Notes: generated from the sequence alone by a model not told the origin. A DNA stretch of 64,000 nt from Halorussus ruber (GCF_004765785.1 NZ_SBIT01000001.1:372001-436000); one strand, 5' to 3'; shown: positions 53,868 to 62,632, numbered from the stretch's first letter. Program-made: numbers and translations.

Positions 53868-55528
53868 TCGTCGCCTCCGCGCTCGCCGACGATGGCCTCG
53901 TCCGGTTCGGCGGCATCGACCGAGTCCAGCGACTCGCTGGCGGGGCGGGCGACGAACTCGGTCAGTACCGACACGTCCGAGGCGACGAGGGTCGGGTCGA
54001 TGGCGCTCTCCTCGACTTCGGCGCGAGTCGCGTCGCCCGACAGCACGCAGACCGACTCGCACCCGACGTTCTCGGCGAGTTGCACGTCGGTCTCGAGTCT
54101 GTCGCCGACGACTGCGACCTCCTCGGGGTCGTAGCCCTCGCGTTCGAGGACCGGCGCGAGCATCTCGGCGTTGGGCTTGCCGAAGACGCGGGCCGGGGAC
54201 TGGTCGGTCGCGCGCTCTATCATCGCGCCGATTGACCCGCAGTCGGGGACGAACCCCTCGCCGGTCGGGCAGACCGCGTCCGGGTGGGCCAGCAGGAAGG
54301 TCGCGCCGTCCCGAATCGCCAGCGTCGCCTGCCGGGCCTTCTCGTAGGTGAGTTCGGTGTCGAAGCCGACGACCGCGGCGTCCGGGGTGCCGGTCTCGTC
54401 GCCGCCCTCGACCGCCTCCACGACCGGAATACCGCCGTCCGAGAGCGCATCGCGCATCGCCTCGGTGCCGAGGACGTACACCCCGTCGGAGTCCGCCTTG
54501 CCGGAGTCCGCCCCGCCGGAGTCCACCCCACCAGAGGCGGTGCGCTGGAGGTGCTGAATCACGCCGTCGGTCGAGAGGAGAACGTCCTCGGGGTCGGTCG
54601 GGACGCCGAGGTCGGTGAGTCGCTCGGCGTAGTCGTCCTTCCACTTCGAGGAGTTGTTCGTCAGGAAGTAGACGTCCACGCCGCGCTCGCGGAGCGTCCG
54701 AATCAACTCGCCAGCGCCGTCGAGCAGTTCGTCGTCCAAGTAAATCGTCCCGTCGAGGTCGAAGAAGACGGCCTCCTTCGAGTCGAGGGTAGACAGCGAC
54801 GAGAATCGGCGGTCGGCGGTCCGGAGGTCCGCGAAGTTGTCGATTTCCACCCAGTCGCGCCCGGAGACGTCCACGGCCTCCACGTCGTGGTCGCGGTTCC
54901 GGACGAGGCGGTCGATGGCGGCCTCGGTCCAGTCGGTGTAGTCGCCCTCGCGCTCGATGGTCTCGGTCATCTCCTCGAACAGCATCGACGAGAAGTCGGC
55001 CGAGAACCGGTACACGTCGGTCGAAACTCCGCGGGCGACCTCCGGCGGGACGCCCTTGTCGATGTGAGTCACTCGGTCGCCCTCCTCGACGGTGACTTTC
55101 ATCCCCTCGTCGGAGTAGGTCCCCACGTCGGTGGCGATGGCGCTGTCGGCCTCGGCGTCGAGCAGGTCGACCAGCAGTTCCCGGTCGAAGGCGACGTCGC
55201 CGTTGCTGAGGACGAACGGTTCCCCGGCGACCACCTCGCGGGCGAGGTACAGCGAGTACATGTTGTCGGTGTTGGCGAACACCTCGCTCTCGCGGACAGT
55301 CACGTCGAGTTCCGGTCTCGCCTCCCCCATCTCCTCGCAGAGCGCTCGCACGTCGTCGGCCAAGTAGCCCGCGATGACCGTCACGTCGGTCACCCCGGCG
55401 TCGGCGTAGGCGTGCAGTTGGCGCGCGAGAATCGGCGTCCCGTCGACTGTCACGCAGGCTTTCGGCTTCTGGAGCGTGAGCGGTCGGAGGCGGGACCCGA
55501 TACCCGCCGCTAAAATAACCCCCTTCAT
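53864..55528 (-). CDS. Nucleotidyltransferase / HAD-IIA phosphatase fusion
   Basis: A 554-residue two-domain protein. Residues 1-235 are a sugar-1-phosphate-type nucleotidyltransferase: MKGVILAAGIGSRLRPLTLQ, KPKACVTVDGTPIL, then VLSNGDVAFD. It is closest in feel to CTP:inositol/phosphocholine cytidylyltransferases. Residues about 250-500 are a HAD-IIA hydrolase of the NagD/glycerol-phosphate-phosphatase group: FFDLDGTIYLDDELLDG (motif I), FLTNNSSKW (II), FGKPNAEML (III) and VVGDRLETDVQLAENVGC (IV). A single chain could thus both activate a polyol phosphate with CTP and remove or recycle phosphate. The start 55528 is preferred over 55552. Confidence 0.87.
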   Translation of the reverse strand: MKGVILAAGIGSRLRPLTLQKPKACVTVDGTPILARQLHAYADAGVTDVTVIAGYLADDVRALCEEMGEARPELDVTVRESEVFANTDNMYSLYLAREVVAGEPFVLSNGDVAFDRELLVDLLDAEADSAIATDVGTYSDEGMKVTVEEGDRVTHIDKGVPPEVARGVSTDVYRFSADFSSMLFEEMTETIEREGDYTDWTEAAIDRLVRNRDHDVEAVDVSGRDWVEIDNFADLRTADRRFSSLSTLDSKEAVFFDLDGTIYLDDELLDGAGELIRTLRERGVDVYFLTNNSSKWKDDYAERLTDLGVPTDPEDVLLSTDGVIQHLQRTASGGVDSGGADSGKADSDGVYVLGTEAMRDALSDGGIPVVEAVEGGDETGTPDAAVVGFDTELTYEKARQATLAIRDGATFLLAHPDAVCPTGEGFVPDCGSIGAMIERATDQSPARVFGKPNAEMLAPVLEREGYDPEEVAVVGDRLETDVQLAENVGCESVCVLSGDATRAEVEESAIDPTLVASDVSVLTEFVARPASESLDSVDAAEPDEAIVGERGGDE

Positions 55529-55626
55529 GAATAACACTGCACCAGAAGGCAACGCCGTCGGTCATAACAGTATTGGCTATCCTTTCGCTACAGACAAATC
55601 ATACTCGACATGTGGGAAAAGAGGTA

Positions 55627-56505
55627 CTACTGGTCGCCGAACCGAAGCACGCCGGGATAGTCGGTGATGAGGCCGTCTACTCCGGCCTGCCGGAGCTGGT
55701 TGGCCTGATACCAGCTCTCGACGGTCCAGACGTTGACCGCCCGGCCCTCCTCGTGGGCCGCGGTCACGAGGTCGATGTTCTCGTAGGGCCCCAGCGTCCC
55801 GTAGTCGGCGTTGAAAAGCGCCGTGTCGGCTATCATGTTCCACGGCGGGTGGACCGCCTCGCAGTCGTACCGCCGGGCGATTTCCATTCCGTCGGCGATG
55901 GACTCGGCGAAGACGGCCGCGATGGGGACCGAGGAGTCAGACTCGCGGACCGCGGCCAGCGCGCCCTCGCAGAACGACGAAATCAACACGTCGTGGTCGT
56001 ACGTCGAGAGGGTGTCGAGAACCTCGTCGGCGAACGCCTGCCAGAGGGCGCGTTGGTCGTCGCGGTCGCCCGGCGGGAGGTTCTCGCGGGGTCGCACCTC
56101 GTCCGACCCCGGATTCTTGAACTCGACGTTGACGCCGACCTCCTCGGGGAGGGCATCGAGAACGTCGGTCAGCGTCGGGACGCGTTCGCCGGTCCCGAGG
56201 ACCTCGAACTCCGCGAGGGTGTCGTAGGAGACCTCCCAGACGTTCCGGTCGGCGAGTTCGTCGGGCGCGTCGGTGAGTCGGCCGAGATTCCAGTCGTGGA
56301 AGGTGACGATTTCGCCGTCGGCGGTCGGCATCACGTCGATTTCGACCATGGAAGGCGGGTCGTTGGCGGCCGGGGACGTTACCGCCTGTTCGACCGCGGC
56401 GACGGTGTTCTCGGGGTAGACGCCCGCGAATCCGCGGTGGGCGATGAGCGATACGTCGGTTCGATTCGCCGTCTCCTGCTCGGTCTGTCCGCTGGTTTGT
56501 GGCAT
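55627..56505 (-). CDS. Glycerophosphodiester phosphodiesterase (GDPD)
   Basis: A 292-residue GDPD TIM barrel. The catalytic signature is LIAHRGFAGVYPENTVAAVE (about 20-39) with the metal Glu and Asp in MVEIDVMPTADGEIVTFHDW (about 55-74) and the general acid His there. Further family strands are VGVNVEFKNPG, VLISSFCEGAL, VNVWTVESWYQANQL and GVDGLITDYPG. It hydrolyses glycerophosphodiesters to glycerol phosphate and an alcohol. No signal peptide, so cytoplasmic. The location between an NTP-transferase/HAD gene and a TagB/F-like gene suggests recycling of glycerol-phosphate units. Confidence 0.92.
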   Translation of the reverse strand: MPQTSGQTEQETANRTDVSLIAHRGFAGVYPENTVAAVEQAVTSPAANDPPSMVEIDVMPTADGEIVTFHDWNLGRLTDAPDELADRNVWEVSYDTLAEFEVLGTGERVPTLTDVLDALPEEVGVNVEFKNPGSDEVRPRENLPPGDRDDQRALWQAFADEVLDTLSTYDHDVLISSFCEGALAAVRESDSSVPIAAVFAESIADGMEIARRYDCEAVHPPWNMIADTALFNADYGTLGPYENIDLVTAAHEEGRAVNVWTVESWYQANQLRQAGVDGLITDYPGVLRFGDQ

Positions 56506-56645
56506 GTTGGGTCGAGTGTCGCTCGTCTGCGGCGGGGACCGCAACTGCTCTCGTTCGGGGGTTTGGAGAAGGAGAACTTCAACCTTTCTTTCTGCATATA
56601 AATACCCCTGTAGAACAGAAGGAAATCAATAGAGAGACCGGTACG

Positions 56646-57905
56646 CTATTTATTCGGACGCTCTCTGTCGGTTTTCCCGTCTCGGTCGGCGAGGAGGTCA
56701 CGGACGAGTTCGTAAATCGTGTGCCCTCGACTACATTTGCATCCTCCTCTCGCGCGGGGGTCGCCGTCGAGGAGTCGATTTCTCAGGTCACGCCTGCGTT
56801 CGGCGTCCGCCTCCGGGTCGGCGAGCGCCCGGTCGAGACCGTCAAGCAAGTCCTCGAAGTTTTCGGCGACCGGGCCGGGCGTCACCGAACCGTAGTCGAA
56901 GTAGAATCCGCGGCGCGCGCGGTACTCGTCGAGGTCGTAGGGGTAGAAGACGACCGGACGGTCGAGCAGGAGGTAGTCGAAGTAGACCGACGAGTAGTCG
57001 GTGACGAGCAAGTCGGCGTGCCGGAGGAAGGGGTAGACGTCGATTCCCTCGGGGAGTTGGCGGACGTTCGAGAGACCCTCGGGGAGGTCGAACGTCTCGT
57101 TCGGGTGGGTCTTGACGACGAGGATGGCGTCTCGCTCGGCGAAGAACGCGTCGAGGGCCTCGAAGTCGAGGTGGTTCTCGACCGACTCGTCGGTCCACTC
57201 GCGGAAGGTCGGCAGGTAGAAGACGAGCCTGTGGTCGGTCCCGAGGTCTCGGATTCGGGCGAGCGCCTCCGAGTCGGTCCGCTCCTCCTCGCCCGGAATC
57301 GGACCGAAGAGGGCGTCGTTGCGGGGGTAGCCCGCTCGGGCCATTCGCTCGCGGTCGATTCGGAGACCGGACGCGAAGACGTCGGCCAGTTCCCGACCGG
57401 GGGTGACGAAGAGGTCGAACTCCTCGGCCACGTCGGCGTGGACGGCCCGGACCGGTGCGGGCAGGTCGCGGAATCCGGCGTCCCACGAGATGTGCTTGAG
57501 GGGGACGCCGTGCCAGAGCAGGACCGCGAACGCACCCGCCGTCGCTGGCATGGCGAGGTCGCGGTGGCCCTGCGTCAGGAAGACGACGCCCGCCCGGAAG
57601 GTGAGGGTAAGGCCCCGAAGCGAGTAGCACGAGTAGGCCTCGTAGCCCGCCGACTGGAGTTCGGCGACGACCTCCGGGTTCTTCGAGAGCCAGACCGGTC
57701 TGATTTCGGGATGTTCGGCCGCGACGTGGAGGTAGAGGTACTTCGAGTTGTCTACGAACTCCTCGCCGCCGCGCGCCCCGAAGACCCACAGCGTTTCGTC
57801 GCGCTTCCAGAACGATTGGAGGGCCTCGATGCCGCGGTAGAGTCTCCACTGGGCGAGAAACGAGGCGTGGTCGGCGAGCGAGGAGAGGCCCGCTCTCAGG
57901 TCCAT
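56646..57905 (-). CDS. CDP-glycerol glycerophosphotransferase family protein (TagB/TagF-like)
   Basis: A 419-residue protein with the TagB/TagF glycosyltransferase-B-like fold. The N-terminal domain includes LWVFGARGGEEFVDNSKYLY and RPVWLSKNPEVV. LLWHGVPLKHISWD (about 130) carries the catalytic His region. The C-terminal donor-binding half has VVKTHPNETF, VTDYSSVYFDYLLLDRPVVF (about 303-322) and RGFYFDYGSVTPGPVA. Bacterial relatives add glycerol phosphate from CDP-glycerol to make teichoic acid. Here it would attach a polyol phosphate to a surface glycan or lipid, in line with the neighbouring genes. Confidence 0.88.
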   Translation of the reverse strand: MDLRAGLSSLADHASFLAQWRLYRGIEALQSFWKRDETLWVFGARGGEEFVDNSKYLYLHVAAEHPEIRPVWLSKNPEVVAELQSAGYEAYSCYSLRGLTLTFRAGVVFLTQGHRDLAMPATAGAFAVLLWHGVPLKHISWDAGFRDLPAPVRAVHADVAEEFDLFVTPGRELADVFASGLRIDRERMARAGYPRNDALFGPIPGEEERTDSEALARIRDLGTDHRLVFYLPTFREWTDESVENHLDFEALDAFFAERDAILVVKTHPNETFDLPEGLSNVRQLPEGIDVYPFLRHADLLVTDYSSVYFDYLLLDRPVVFYPYDLDEYRARRGFYFDYGSVTPGPVAENFEDLLDGLDRALADPEADAERRRDLRNRLLDGDPRARGGCKCSRGHTIYELVRDLLADRDGKTDRERPNK

Positions 57906-58050
57906 CGGTGCGACTCCGGCGTCGGCGACGGTCGGCGAGTCATCGTCGGAGCCACGACGCCCGGAACAAAAGTCCCTGCGGGCCGTCTGCTGTGGGTCGT
58001 TACCAATAATCGTGAGACTACGTACCGGTCGATTCCGCCATTAGCAGTCC

Positions 58051-58056
58051 TTATAA
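58051..58056 (+). promoter_or_regulatory. TATA-like box of the YchF-type GTPase gene
   Basis: TTATAA at 58051-58056 lies 25-30 nt before ATG 58081, so the transcript probably starts at the initiation codon (leaderless). Confidence 0.6.
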
Positions 58057-58080
58057 CTGCTGAACCGCCAGTCGGATGCA

Positions 58081-59274
58081 ATGAGTTACAAAATCGGTCT
58101 CGTGGGCAAGCCCTCGGTGGGCAAGTCCACGTTCTTCAACGCCGCGACGATGAACGACGTACCCGAAGGGGCCTACCCCTTCACGACCATCGACCCCGCC
58201 GTGGGCGAGGCCTACGTCCGGGTCGAGTGCGCCGCGCCGGAGTTCGACGAGGAGTGTACGCCCAACGTCGGGTTCTGCGAGGACGGCACCCGGTTCGTCC
58301 CGACCAAACTGGTGGACGTGGCGGGACTGATTCCCGGTGCCCACGAGGGGGCCGGACTGGGCAACCAGTTCCTGACGGACCTCAACGAGGCCGACGTGCT
58401 GGTCCACGTCGTGGACTTCTCGGGCAAGACCGACATCGAGGGCGAACCCACCGAAAATCACGACCCGCGCGAGGACATCGACTTTCTGGAGAACGAGTTG
58501 GACATGTGGTACCTCGAAGTGCTGGAGAAGGGCATCGAGCGCTACCAGAGCGGGTACGACGGCAACGACGACGACATCGAAATCGAGTTGGCCGAGCAGA
58601 TGAGCGCCTTCCGGACCAACAAGGACGAAATCAAGCGCGAAATCCTCTCGCTCGGCATCGGGCTGGAACCCGAGGAGTGGGACGACGAGGACCGCGAGGA
58701 GTTGGCCCGCGAGATTCGCAAGACGACCAAGCCGATGGTCATCGCCGCGAACAAGATGGACACGCCCGAGGCACAGGCGAACTTCGAGGAAATCACGTCG
58801 GACCCCGAGTACGAGCATCTGACGGTGGTGCCCGCCAGCGCCCACGCCGAGAAGGCGCTCAAGCAGGCCGACGAGCAGGGCGCGGTCGAGTACCGACCGG
58901 GCGACAGCGACTTCGAAATCGTCGGCGACGTGTCGGGCGACCAGCGCGAGGGACTGGAGGCCATCGAGGAGTTCGTCAACGAGTTCGAGGGCACCGGCGT
59001 CCAGCGTGCGCTCGAAGAAGCCCTCTTCGAGGAGTTGGGCCTCGTGCCGGTCTTCCCCGGCGGCGCGAACGGTCTCGGCAACGAGAACGGCGAGGTCCTG
59101 CCCGACTGCTTCCTCCTGCCGGAGGGCGCGACCGCCGAGGACTTCGCCCACCACATCCACTCGGACCTCGGCGAGGGCTTCCTCCACGGCATCGACTGCC
59201 GGAGCAACCGGCAGGTCGGCGCTGACGCCGAACTCGACAGTCGGGACGTCATCGACATCGTCTCGACGAACTGA
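58081..59274 (+). CDS. ychF: OBG-type NTPase, YchF-like
   Basis: A 397-residue TRAFAC-class P-loop NTPase. G1 is GLVGKPSVGKSTFFNAAT (5-22), G2-like AYPFTTIDP, G3 LVDVAGLIPGAHEGAGLGNQ (about 80-99), and the G4 variant AANKMD (about 223). An internal helical insert and a C-terminal TGS domain (GFLHGIDCRSNRQVGADAEL) complete the archaeal YchF/OLA1-like layout. These bind ribosomes and hydrolyse ATP or GTP, with roles in translation and stress. A TATA box 25 nt upstream supports the start. Confidence 0.93.
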   Translation: MSYKIGLVGKPSVGKSTFFNAATMNDVPEGAYPFTTIDPAVGEAYVRVECAAPEFDEECTPNVGFCEDGTRFVPTKLVDVAGLIPGAHEGAGLGNQFLTDLNEADVLVHVVDFSGKTDIEGEPTENHDPREDIDFLENELDMWYLEVLEKGIERYQSGYDGNDDDIEIELAEQMSAFRTNKDEIKREILSLGIGLEPEEWDDEDREELAREIRKTTKPMVIAANKMDTPEAQANFEEITSDPEYEHLTVVPASAHAEKALKQADEQGAVEYRPGDSDFEIVGDVSGDQREGLEAIEEFVNEFEGTGVQRALEEALFEELGLVPVFPGGANGLGNENGEVLPDCFLLPEGATAEDFAHHIHSDLGEGFLHGIDCRSNRQVGADAELDSRDVIDIVSTN

Positions 59275-59300
59275 ACGCGCCGGAGTAGAGCAGTAAGTAG

Positions 59301-59350
59301 TTGTCTTTGAGCATTGTCTTTCTTTTCTAAGAATATCTATTTCTTTCCTA
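59301..59350 (+). terminator. T-rich terminator region after ychF
   Basis: Several T clusters (GTCTTTG, GTCTTTCTTTTC, ATTTCTTTCC) follow the ychF stop at 59274 within 75 nt. Archaeal termination generally uses oligo-T without a stable hairpin, which fits. A GC-rich hairpin with arms CGCCCG and CGGGCG lies just beyond. Confidence 0.4.
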
Positions 59351-59460
59351 CCAGCCCGCGAGCGCCCGACCGCTGGCGGCCGGGCGCTGGGGTAGCAATC
59401 CACGGGCGAAGGCTCGGCCGACCAGCCGACAGCGAACGCTCGGTGAATCAACTGACGGGT

Positions 59461-59533
59461 GGGATGAAGGGGCCGCCCGGTCGCGGTCACGCGAGGGAAC
59501 CGAGCGTGACCGCGACCGGGCGGGGGCTTCAAG
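59461..59533 (-). repeat. Hairpin element E3 (short form of E1, inverted)
   Basis: A perfect 20-bp stem (59473-59492 with 59504-59523) closes the 11-nt loop GAGGGAACCGA. That loop is one base from the complement of the third birA hairpin loop. Flanks GGGATGAAGGGG and CGGGGGCTTCAAG are the ends of element E1 in reverse. The stem begins CCGCCCGGTCGCGGTC, as E1 does. It lies in the 490-nt gap between ychF and the zinc-ribbon gene. Confidence 0.9.
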
Positions 59534-59574
59534 AGGAGAACACGGCTACGAATCCCCTCGAACACGCAACAAAG

Positions 59575-59605
59575 TAACGCGACCGGGCAGGGACTTCAAG
59601 AAGCG
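59575..59605 (-). repeat. Solo end of an E1/E3-type element
   Basis: GTAACGCGACCGGGCAGGGA followed by CTTCAAGAAG repeats the right part of E3 forty-odd bases away, without a matching left half. It appears to be a broken or half copy. Confidence 0.55.
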
Positions 59606-59764
59606 TTCCTCCTCCTGATTCTGCGGTTCGCGCTCACAGTCATCCGAATTCGCTGTTCACGTACACACTCACGTCGAGGACAACCCCGAACCACCCCGTG
59701 CAAGTTATAGACAAATTGAACAAAGTTCGATATGTTTTTCGTCGGACCCCGAGAACGCCCGCGT

Positions 59765-59965
59765 ATGGGTGGCGAAGCGCGGTGTCCCGACTGCGACGTG
59801 TCGCTCGAAGAGGCCGACCTGTTCACCGGACAGGGCGAGTTCAGGATTCGGACCGAGGCCGAGAGCGACGACGTGCTGGCCGCAGTCGGCGTGACGAAGG
59901 CGTTGGACGTGACTCCTCGGCGGTGTCCCGACTGCGGGTTGGTGCGGTTCTACGCCGAGGAGTGA
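59765..59965 (+). CDS. Small zinc-ribbon protein
   Basis: A 66-residue protein with two CPDC knuckles (ARCPDCDVSLEEADL near 6, RRCPDCGLVRFYAEE at the end) that together can bind one zinc. A beta-type middle (GEFRIRTEAESDDVLAAVG) lies between them. Such haloarchaeal proteins are presumed nucleic-acid or protein-binding adaptors without known role. The start is set at ATG 59765 (MGGEARCPDC), though ATG 59732 is possible. It is followed after about 90 nt by a small membrane-protein gene. Confidence 0.75.
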   Translation: MGGEARCPDCDVSLEEADLFTGQGEFRIRTEAESDDVLAAVGVTKALDVTPRRCPDCGLVRFYAEE

Positions 59966-60024
59966 ATAGTCGTACTCGACTATTTTCCGACACGCTTTTC
60001 GGGGCACTCTGTGACGGTTCGAGC

Positions 60025-60042
60025 GCGGTGCTACAACACCGC
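60025..60042 (+). promoter_or_regulatory. Leader hairpin before the small membrane ORF
   Basis: GCGGTG and CACCGC form a 6-bp stem with loop CTACAA. The ribosome-binding-like GGAG follows at 60044 and the ATG is at 60053. The identical 18-nt hairpin recurs at 60332-60349 ahead of a degraded copy of the ORF, so it belongs to the duplicated unit and may control its translation. Confidence 0.6.
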
Positions 60043-60052
60043 AGGAGAATAA

Positions 60053-60232
60053 ATGGTCGAAAATCTGTTGTACGGAGTAGTCGCGGTAGTACCGTGTGCA
60101 GTCGCACTCCTTGCGATGGTCTGCCTGCGATACGTGCCGAAGCGTTGGCGGCACGTTGACGTGGGTGTCAAAACACCCTTGTTCGGCGTCGAGATGTCGG
60201 CAAGGGACGACGACAGCGAAGGCCCGAAGTAG
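60053..60232 (+). CDS. Small single-pass membrane protein
   Basis: A 59-residue ORF with its own GGAG ribosome-binding sequence 7 nt upstream. MVENLLYGVVAVVPCAVALL opens with one hydrophobic helix (about 4-26). A basic stop-transfer segment (LRYVPKRWRHVD) follows, then a short beta-like motif (VGVKTPLFGVEMSA) and an acidic end. The layout (one helix plus a small cytoplasmic strand motif) and the duplicated degraded copy 300 nt downstream support a real gene. Function is not recognised. A partner protein or an effector role cannot be told from sequence. Confidence 0.6.
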   Translation: MVENLLYGVVAVVPCAVALLAMVCLRYVPKRWRHVDVGVKTPLFGVEMSARDDDSEGPK

Positions 60233-60331
60233 GGGCCTGAAACGTCTTTTTATTGCGTCAGTCGAGAAGGGAAGGCAATGAACCCAATCATTTGGCTAAG
60301 AAGTTACTCTTGAAACGTTGAAATCGGCAAT

Positions 60332-60470
60332 GCGGTGCTACAACACCGCATGCCAAGAAGTTCTGTTGTACGCTCGTAGCAGTACCGTGTACTGCCTACG
60401 ATACATCCCATACTTCTTCCGCCGCCCATTTAAAATTGTCGATTACACCTATCCTCCCACCGCCTACTGA
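60332..60470 (+). pseudogene. Degraded duplicate of the small membrane ORF
   Basis: The 18-nt hairpin and following sequence repeat the 60025-60150 region: TCTGTTGTACG, then AGTACCGTGT, then CTGCCTACGATAC match the first copy (CTGTTGTACG, AGTACCGTGT, CTGCCTGCGATAC). About 25 nt of the membrane helix are deleted and no ATG remains in the right place. One frame reads CLRYIPYFFRRPFKIVDYTY to a stop at 60470. The sucC promoter (TTTAAA at 60429) now lies within it. Confidence 0.6.
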
Positions 60471-60573
60471 CCCCGGACCGTATGCTACTGTACCCCACAG
60501 AAAAAACGCCTCGAATCCCGACGATTCCGATACGCCTAACTCGCGGGCGGGAAAAGTTGCGTGCGAGTCGAAA

Positions 60574-61719
60574 ATGAGATTACACGAGTATCAGGCGAAG
60601 AGCGTCTTCGCCGACGCAGGGATTCCGACGCCGGACGCGACGCTGGCGTCGTCGGTCGAGGAGGTAGTCGAGGCCGCCGAGGAGATCGGCTACCCCGTCG
60701 CCGTCAAGGCACAGGTACACGTCGGGGGCCGCGGAAAGGCTGGCGGCATCAAACTCGCCGAGAGTCGAGACGAGGCCGAGGAGGCGGCCGAGTCCATCAT
60801 CGGCATGGACCTCAAGGGCTACCACGTCGACCGCGTGCTGGTCGAGGAGGCCGTCGACTTCAAGAACGAACTCTACGTCGGCGTGACGATGGACCGCGGC
60901 GAGGGCAAGCCCGTGGCCATGGTCTCGACCAAGGGCGGCGTCAACATCGAGGAGGTCGCCGAGGAAGACCCCGACGCTATCGCTCGGGAGCACATCGACC
61001 CCGCCTTCGGGATGCACCCCTATCAGGCCCGCAAGGCCGTCTACGACGCTGGCGTCCCGCGGGAACTGGCCCGCGACGTGGCGAGCGTCCTCCAGACGAT
61101 GTATCAGCTCTGGGACGACCGCGACGCCAGCGAGGTCGAAATCAACCCGCTGATGGTCACCGAGGACGACGAAATCATCGCGGCCGACGCCGTGATGAAC
61201 ATCGACGACGACGCGCTGTTCCGCCAGCAGGAACTCGCCGAGATGGAAGAGGAGACCTTCGAGGACGACCTCGAACGCAAGGCTGGCGAGTACGGCTTCG
61301 ACTACGTTCGCCTCTCGGGCAACGTCGGCATCATCGGCAACGGTGCCGGACTGGTCATGACGACGCTCGACCTCGTGGACTACTACGGCGGCGAACCCGC
61401 CAACTTCCTCGACATCGGCGGCGGCGCGAAGGCCGAGCGCGTGGCGAACGCGCTGGACATGGTGTTCTCCGACGAGAACGTCGACGCGGTCGTCTTCAAC
61501 ATCTTCGGCGGCATCACTCGCGGTGACGAGGTCGCCAAGGGCATCAACAACGCGCTCGAACAGTTCGACGAGATTCCCAAGCCCGTGGTCGTCCGCCTCG
61601 CCGGTACCAACGCCGAGGAGGGCCGCGAGATTCTGAACGACGAACTCGTCACGGTCGAGGAGACCCTCGAAGACGCGGTTCAGCGCACGGTCGAATACTC
61701 CGAGGAGGAAGCACAATGA
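60574..61719 (+). CDS. sucC: Succinate-CoA ligase (ADP-forming) subunit beta
   Basis: A 381-residue beta subunit with an N-terminal ATP-grasp domain: [39 protein letters not shown] (about 47-65), [20 protein letters not shown] and [22 protein letters not shown]-terminal CoA-ligase domain follows with [18 protein letters not shown] and [17 protein letters not shown]. It holds the nucleotide site of the TCA-cycle enzyme that makes succinate and ATP from succinyl-CoA. The start 60574 is the first matching the family; upstream codons are non-coding. It shares an ATGA overlap with sucD. Confidence 0.96.
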   Translation: MRLHEYQAKSVFADAGIPTPDATLASSVEEVVEAAEEIGYPVAVKAQVHVGGRGKAGGIKLAESRDEAEEAAESIIGMDLKGYHVDRVLVEEAVDFKNELYVGVTMDRGEGKPVAMVSTKGGVNIEEVAEEDPDAIAREHIDPAFGMHPYQARKAVYDAGVPRELARDVASVLQTMYQLWDDRDASEVEINPLMVTEDDEIIAADAVMNIDDDALFRQQELAEMEEETFEDDLERKAGEYGFDYVRLSGNVGIIGNGAGLVMTTLDLVDYYGGEPANFLDIGGGAKAERVANALDMVFSDENVDAVVFNIFGGITRGDEVAKGINNALEQFDEIPKPVVVRLAGTNAEEGREILNDELVTVEETLEDAVQRTVEYSEEEAQ

Positions 61720-62585
61720 GCGTTCTAGTCGATTCGGACACCAGAGTCGTCGTACAGGGCATCACCGGCGGGGAAGGCAAGTTCCACGCCGAGCAGATGA
61801 TGGACTACGGCACCAACGTCGTCGCTGGCGCGGTGCCGGGCAAGGGCGGCCAAGAGGTCAACGGCGTGCCCGTCTACGACACGGTCCACGAAGCGGCCCG
61901 CGAGGAGGACGCCGACGCCTCGGTCGTCTTCGTCCCGCCCGCGTTCGCCGGAGACGCCGTCTTCGAGGCGCTCGACGCGCCGCTGGACCTCGTGGTCGCC
62001 ATCACGGAGGGCATCCCCACCCAGGACATGGCGAAGGTCAACAAGCGCCTGAGCGAGGTCGACACTCGCCTCATCGGTCCGAACTGTCCGGGCATCATCA
62101 CCCCCGGCGAGGCCAAACTCGGCATCCTGCCGGGCAACATCTTCGAGTCCGGCGACGTGGGGCTGGTCTCCCGGTCGGGTACCCTGACCTACCAAGTCGT
62201 GGACAACCTCACGAGCCGAGGAATCGGTCAGACCACCGCCATCGGTATCGGCGGCGACCCCATCATCGGCACGGACTTCATCGACGCGCTGGAACTGTTC
62301 GAGGCCGACCCCGACACGAAGGCGGTCGTCATGTGCGGCGAAATCGGCGGCGAGGACGAGGAGGAGGCCGCCCGCTACATCGCCGAGAACATGGACACCC
62401 CGGTCGCTGGCTTCATCGCCGGTCGGACCGCCCCGCCGGGCAAGCGCATGGGCCACGCTGGAGCTATCGTCTCGGGGAGCGGTACCGGCACCGCCGAGAG
62501 CAAAATCAACGCGCTGAACGACGCTGGCGTCCCTGTCGGCGACACGCCGAACGAAGTCGCTGACCACATCGAAGACTTCCTGTAG
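61716..62585 (+). CDS. sucD: Succinate-CoA ligase subunit alpha
   Basis: A 289-residue alpha subunit. The CoA-binding Rossmann domain has [20 protein letters not shown] (11-30), [12 protein letters not shown] and [12 protein letters not shown]. The ligase domain has [28 protein letters not shown] and the phosphorylated active-site His in [16 protein letters not shown] (about 246). It pairs with SucC to interconvert succinyl-CoA and succinate. Translation is coupled through the ATGA overlap. Confidence 0.96.
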   Translation: MSVLVDSDTRVVVQGITGGEGKFHAEQMMDYGTNVVAGAVPGKGGQEVNGVPVYDTVHEAAREEDADASVVFVPPAFAGDAVFEALDAPLDLVVAITEGIPTQDMAKVNKRLSEVDTRLIGPNCPGIITPGEAKLGILPGNIFESGDVGLVSRSGTLTYQVVDNLTSRGIGQTTAIGIGGDPIIGTDFIDALELFEADPDTKAVVMCGEIGGEDEEEAARYIAENMDTPVAGFIAGRTAPPGKRMGHAGAIVSGSGTGTAESKINALNDAGVPVGDTPNEVADHIEDFL

Positions 62586-62632
62586 TCTCTCTTTCTCCCG
62601 TTTTCTCTCGTCTCTACGCCTTTCTCTCGAAG
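62586..62632 (+). terminator. T-rich terminator after sucCD
   Basis: A pyrimidine-rich run (TCTCTCTTTCTCCCGTTTTC, then TCTCGTCTCTACGCCTTTCTC) begins at the sucD stop and contrasts with the GC-rich flanks. It fits the oligo-T termination signals of archaea. Confidence 0.5.

Noticed and set aside
59461-59533. Rho-independent terminator after ychF
   Set aside because: The perfect hairpin lacks a following T run, lies 190 nt past the stop, and its ends match other dispersed elements. The T-rich segment at 59301-59350 is the better terminator.
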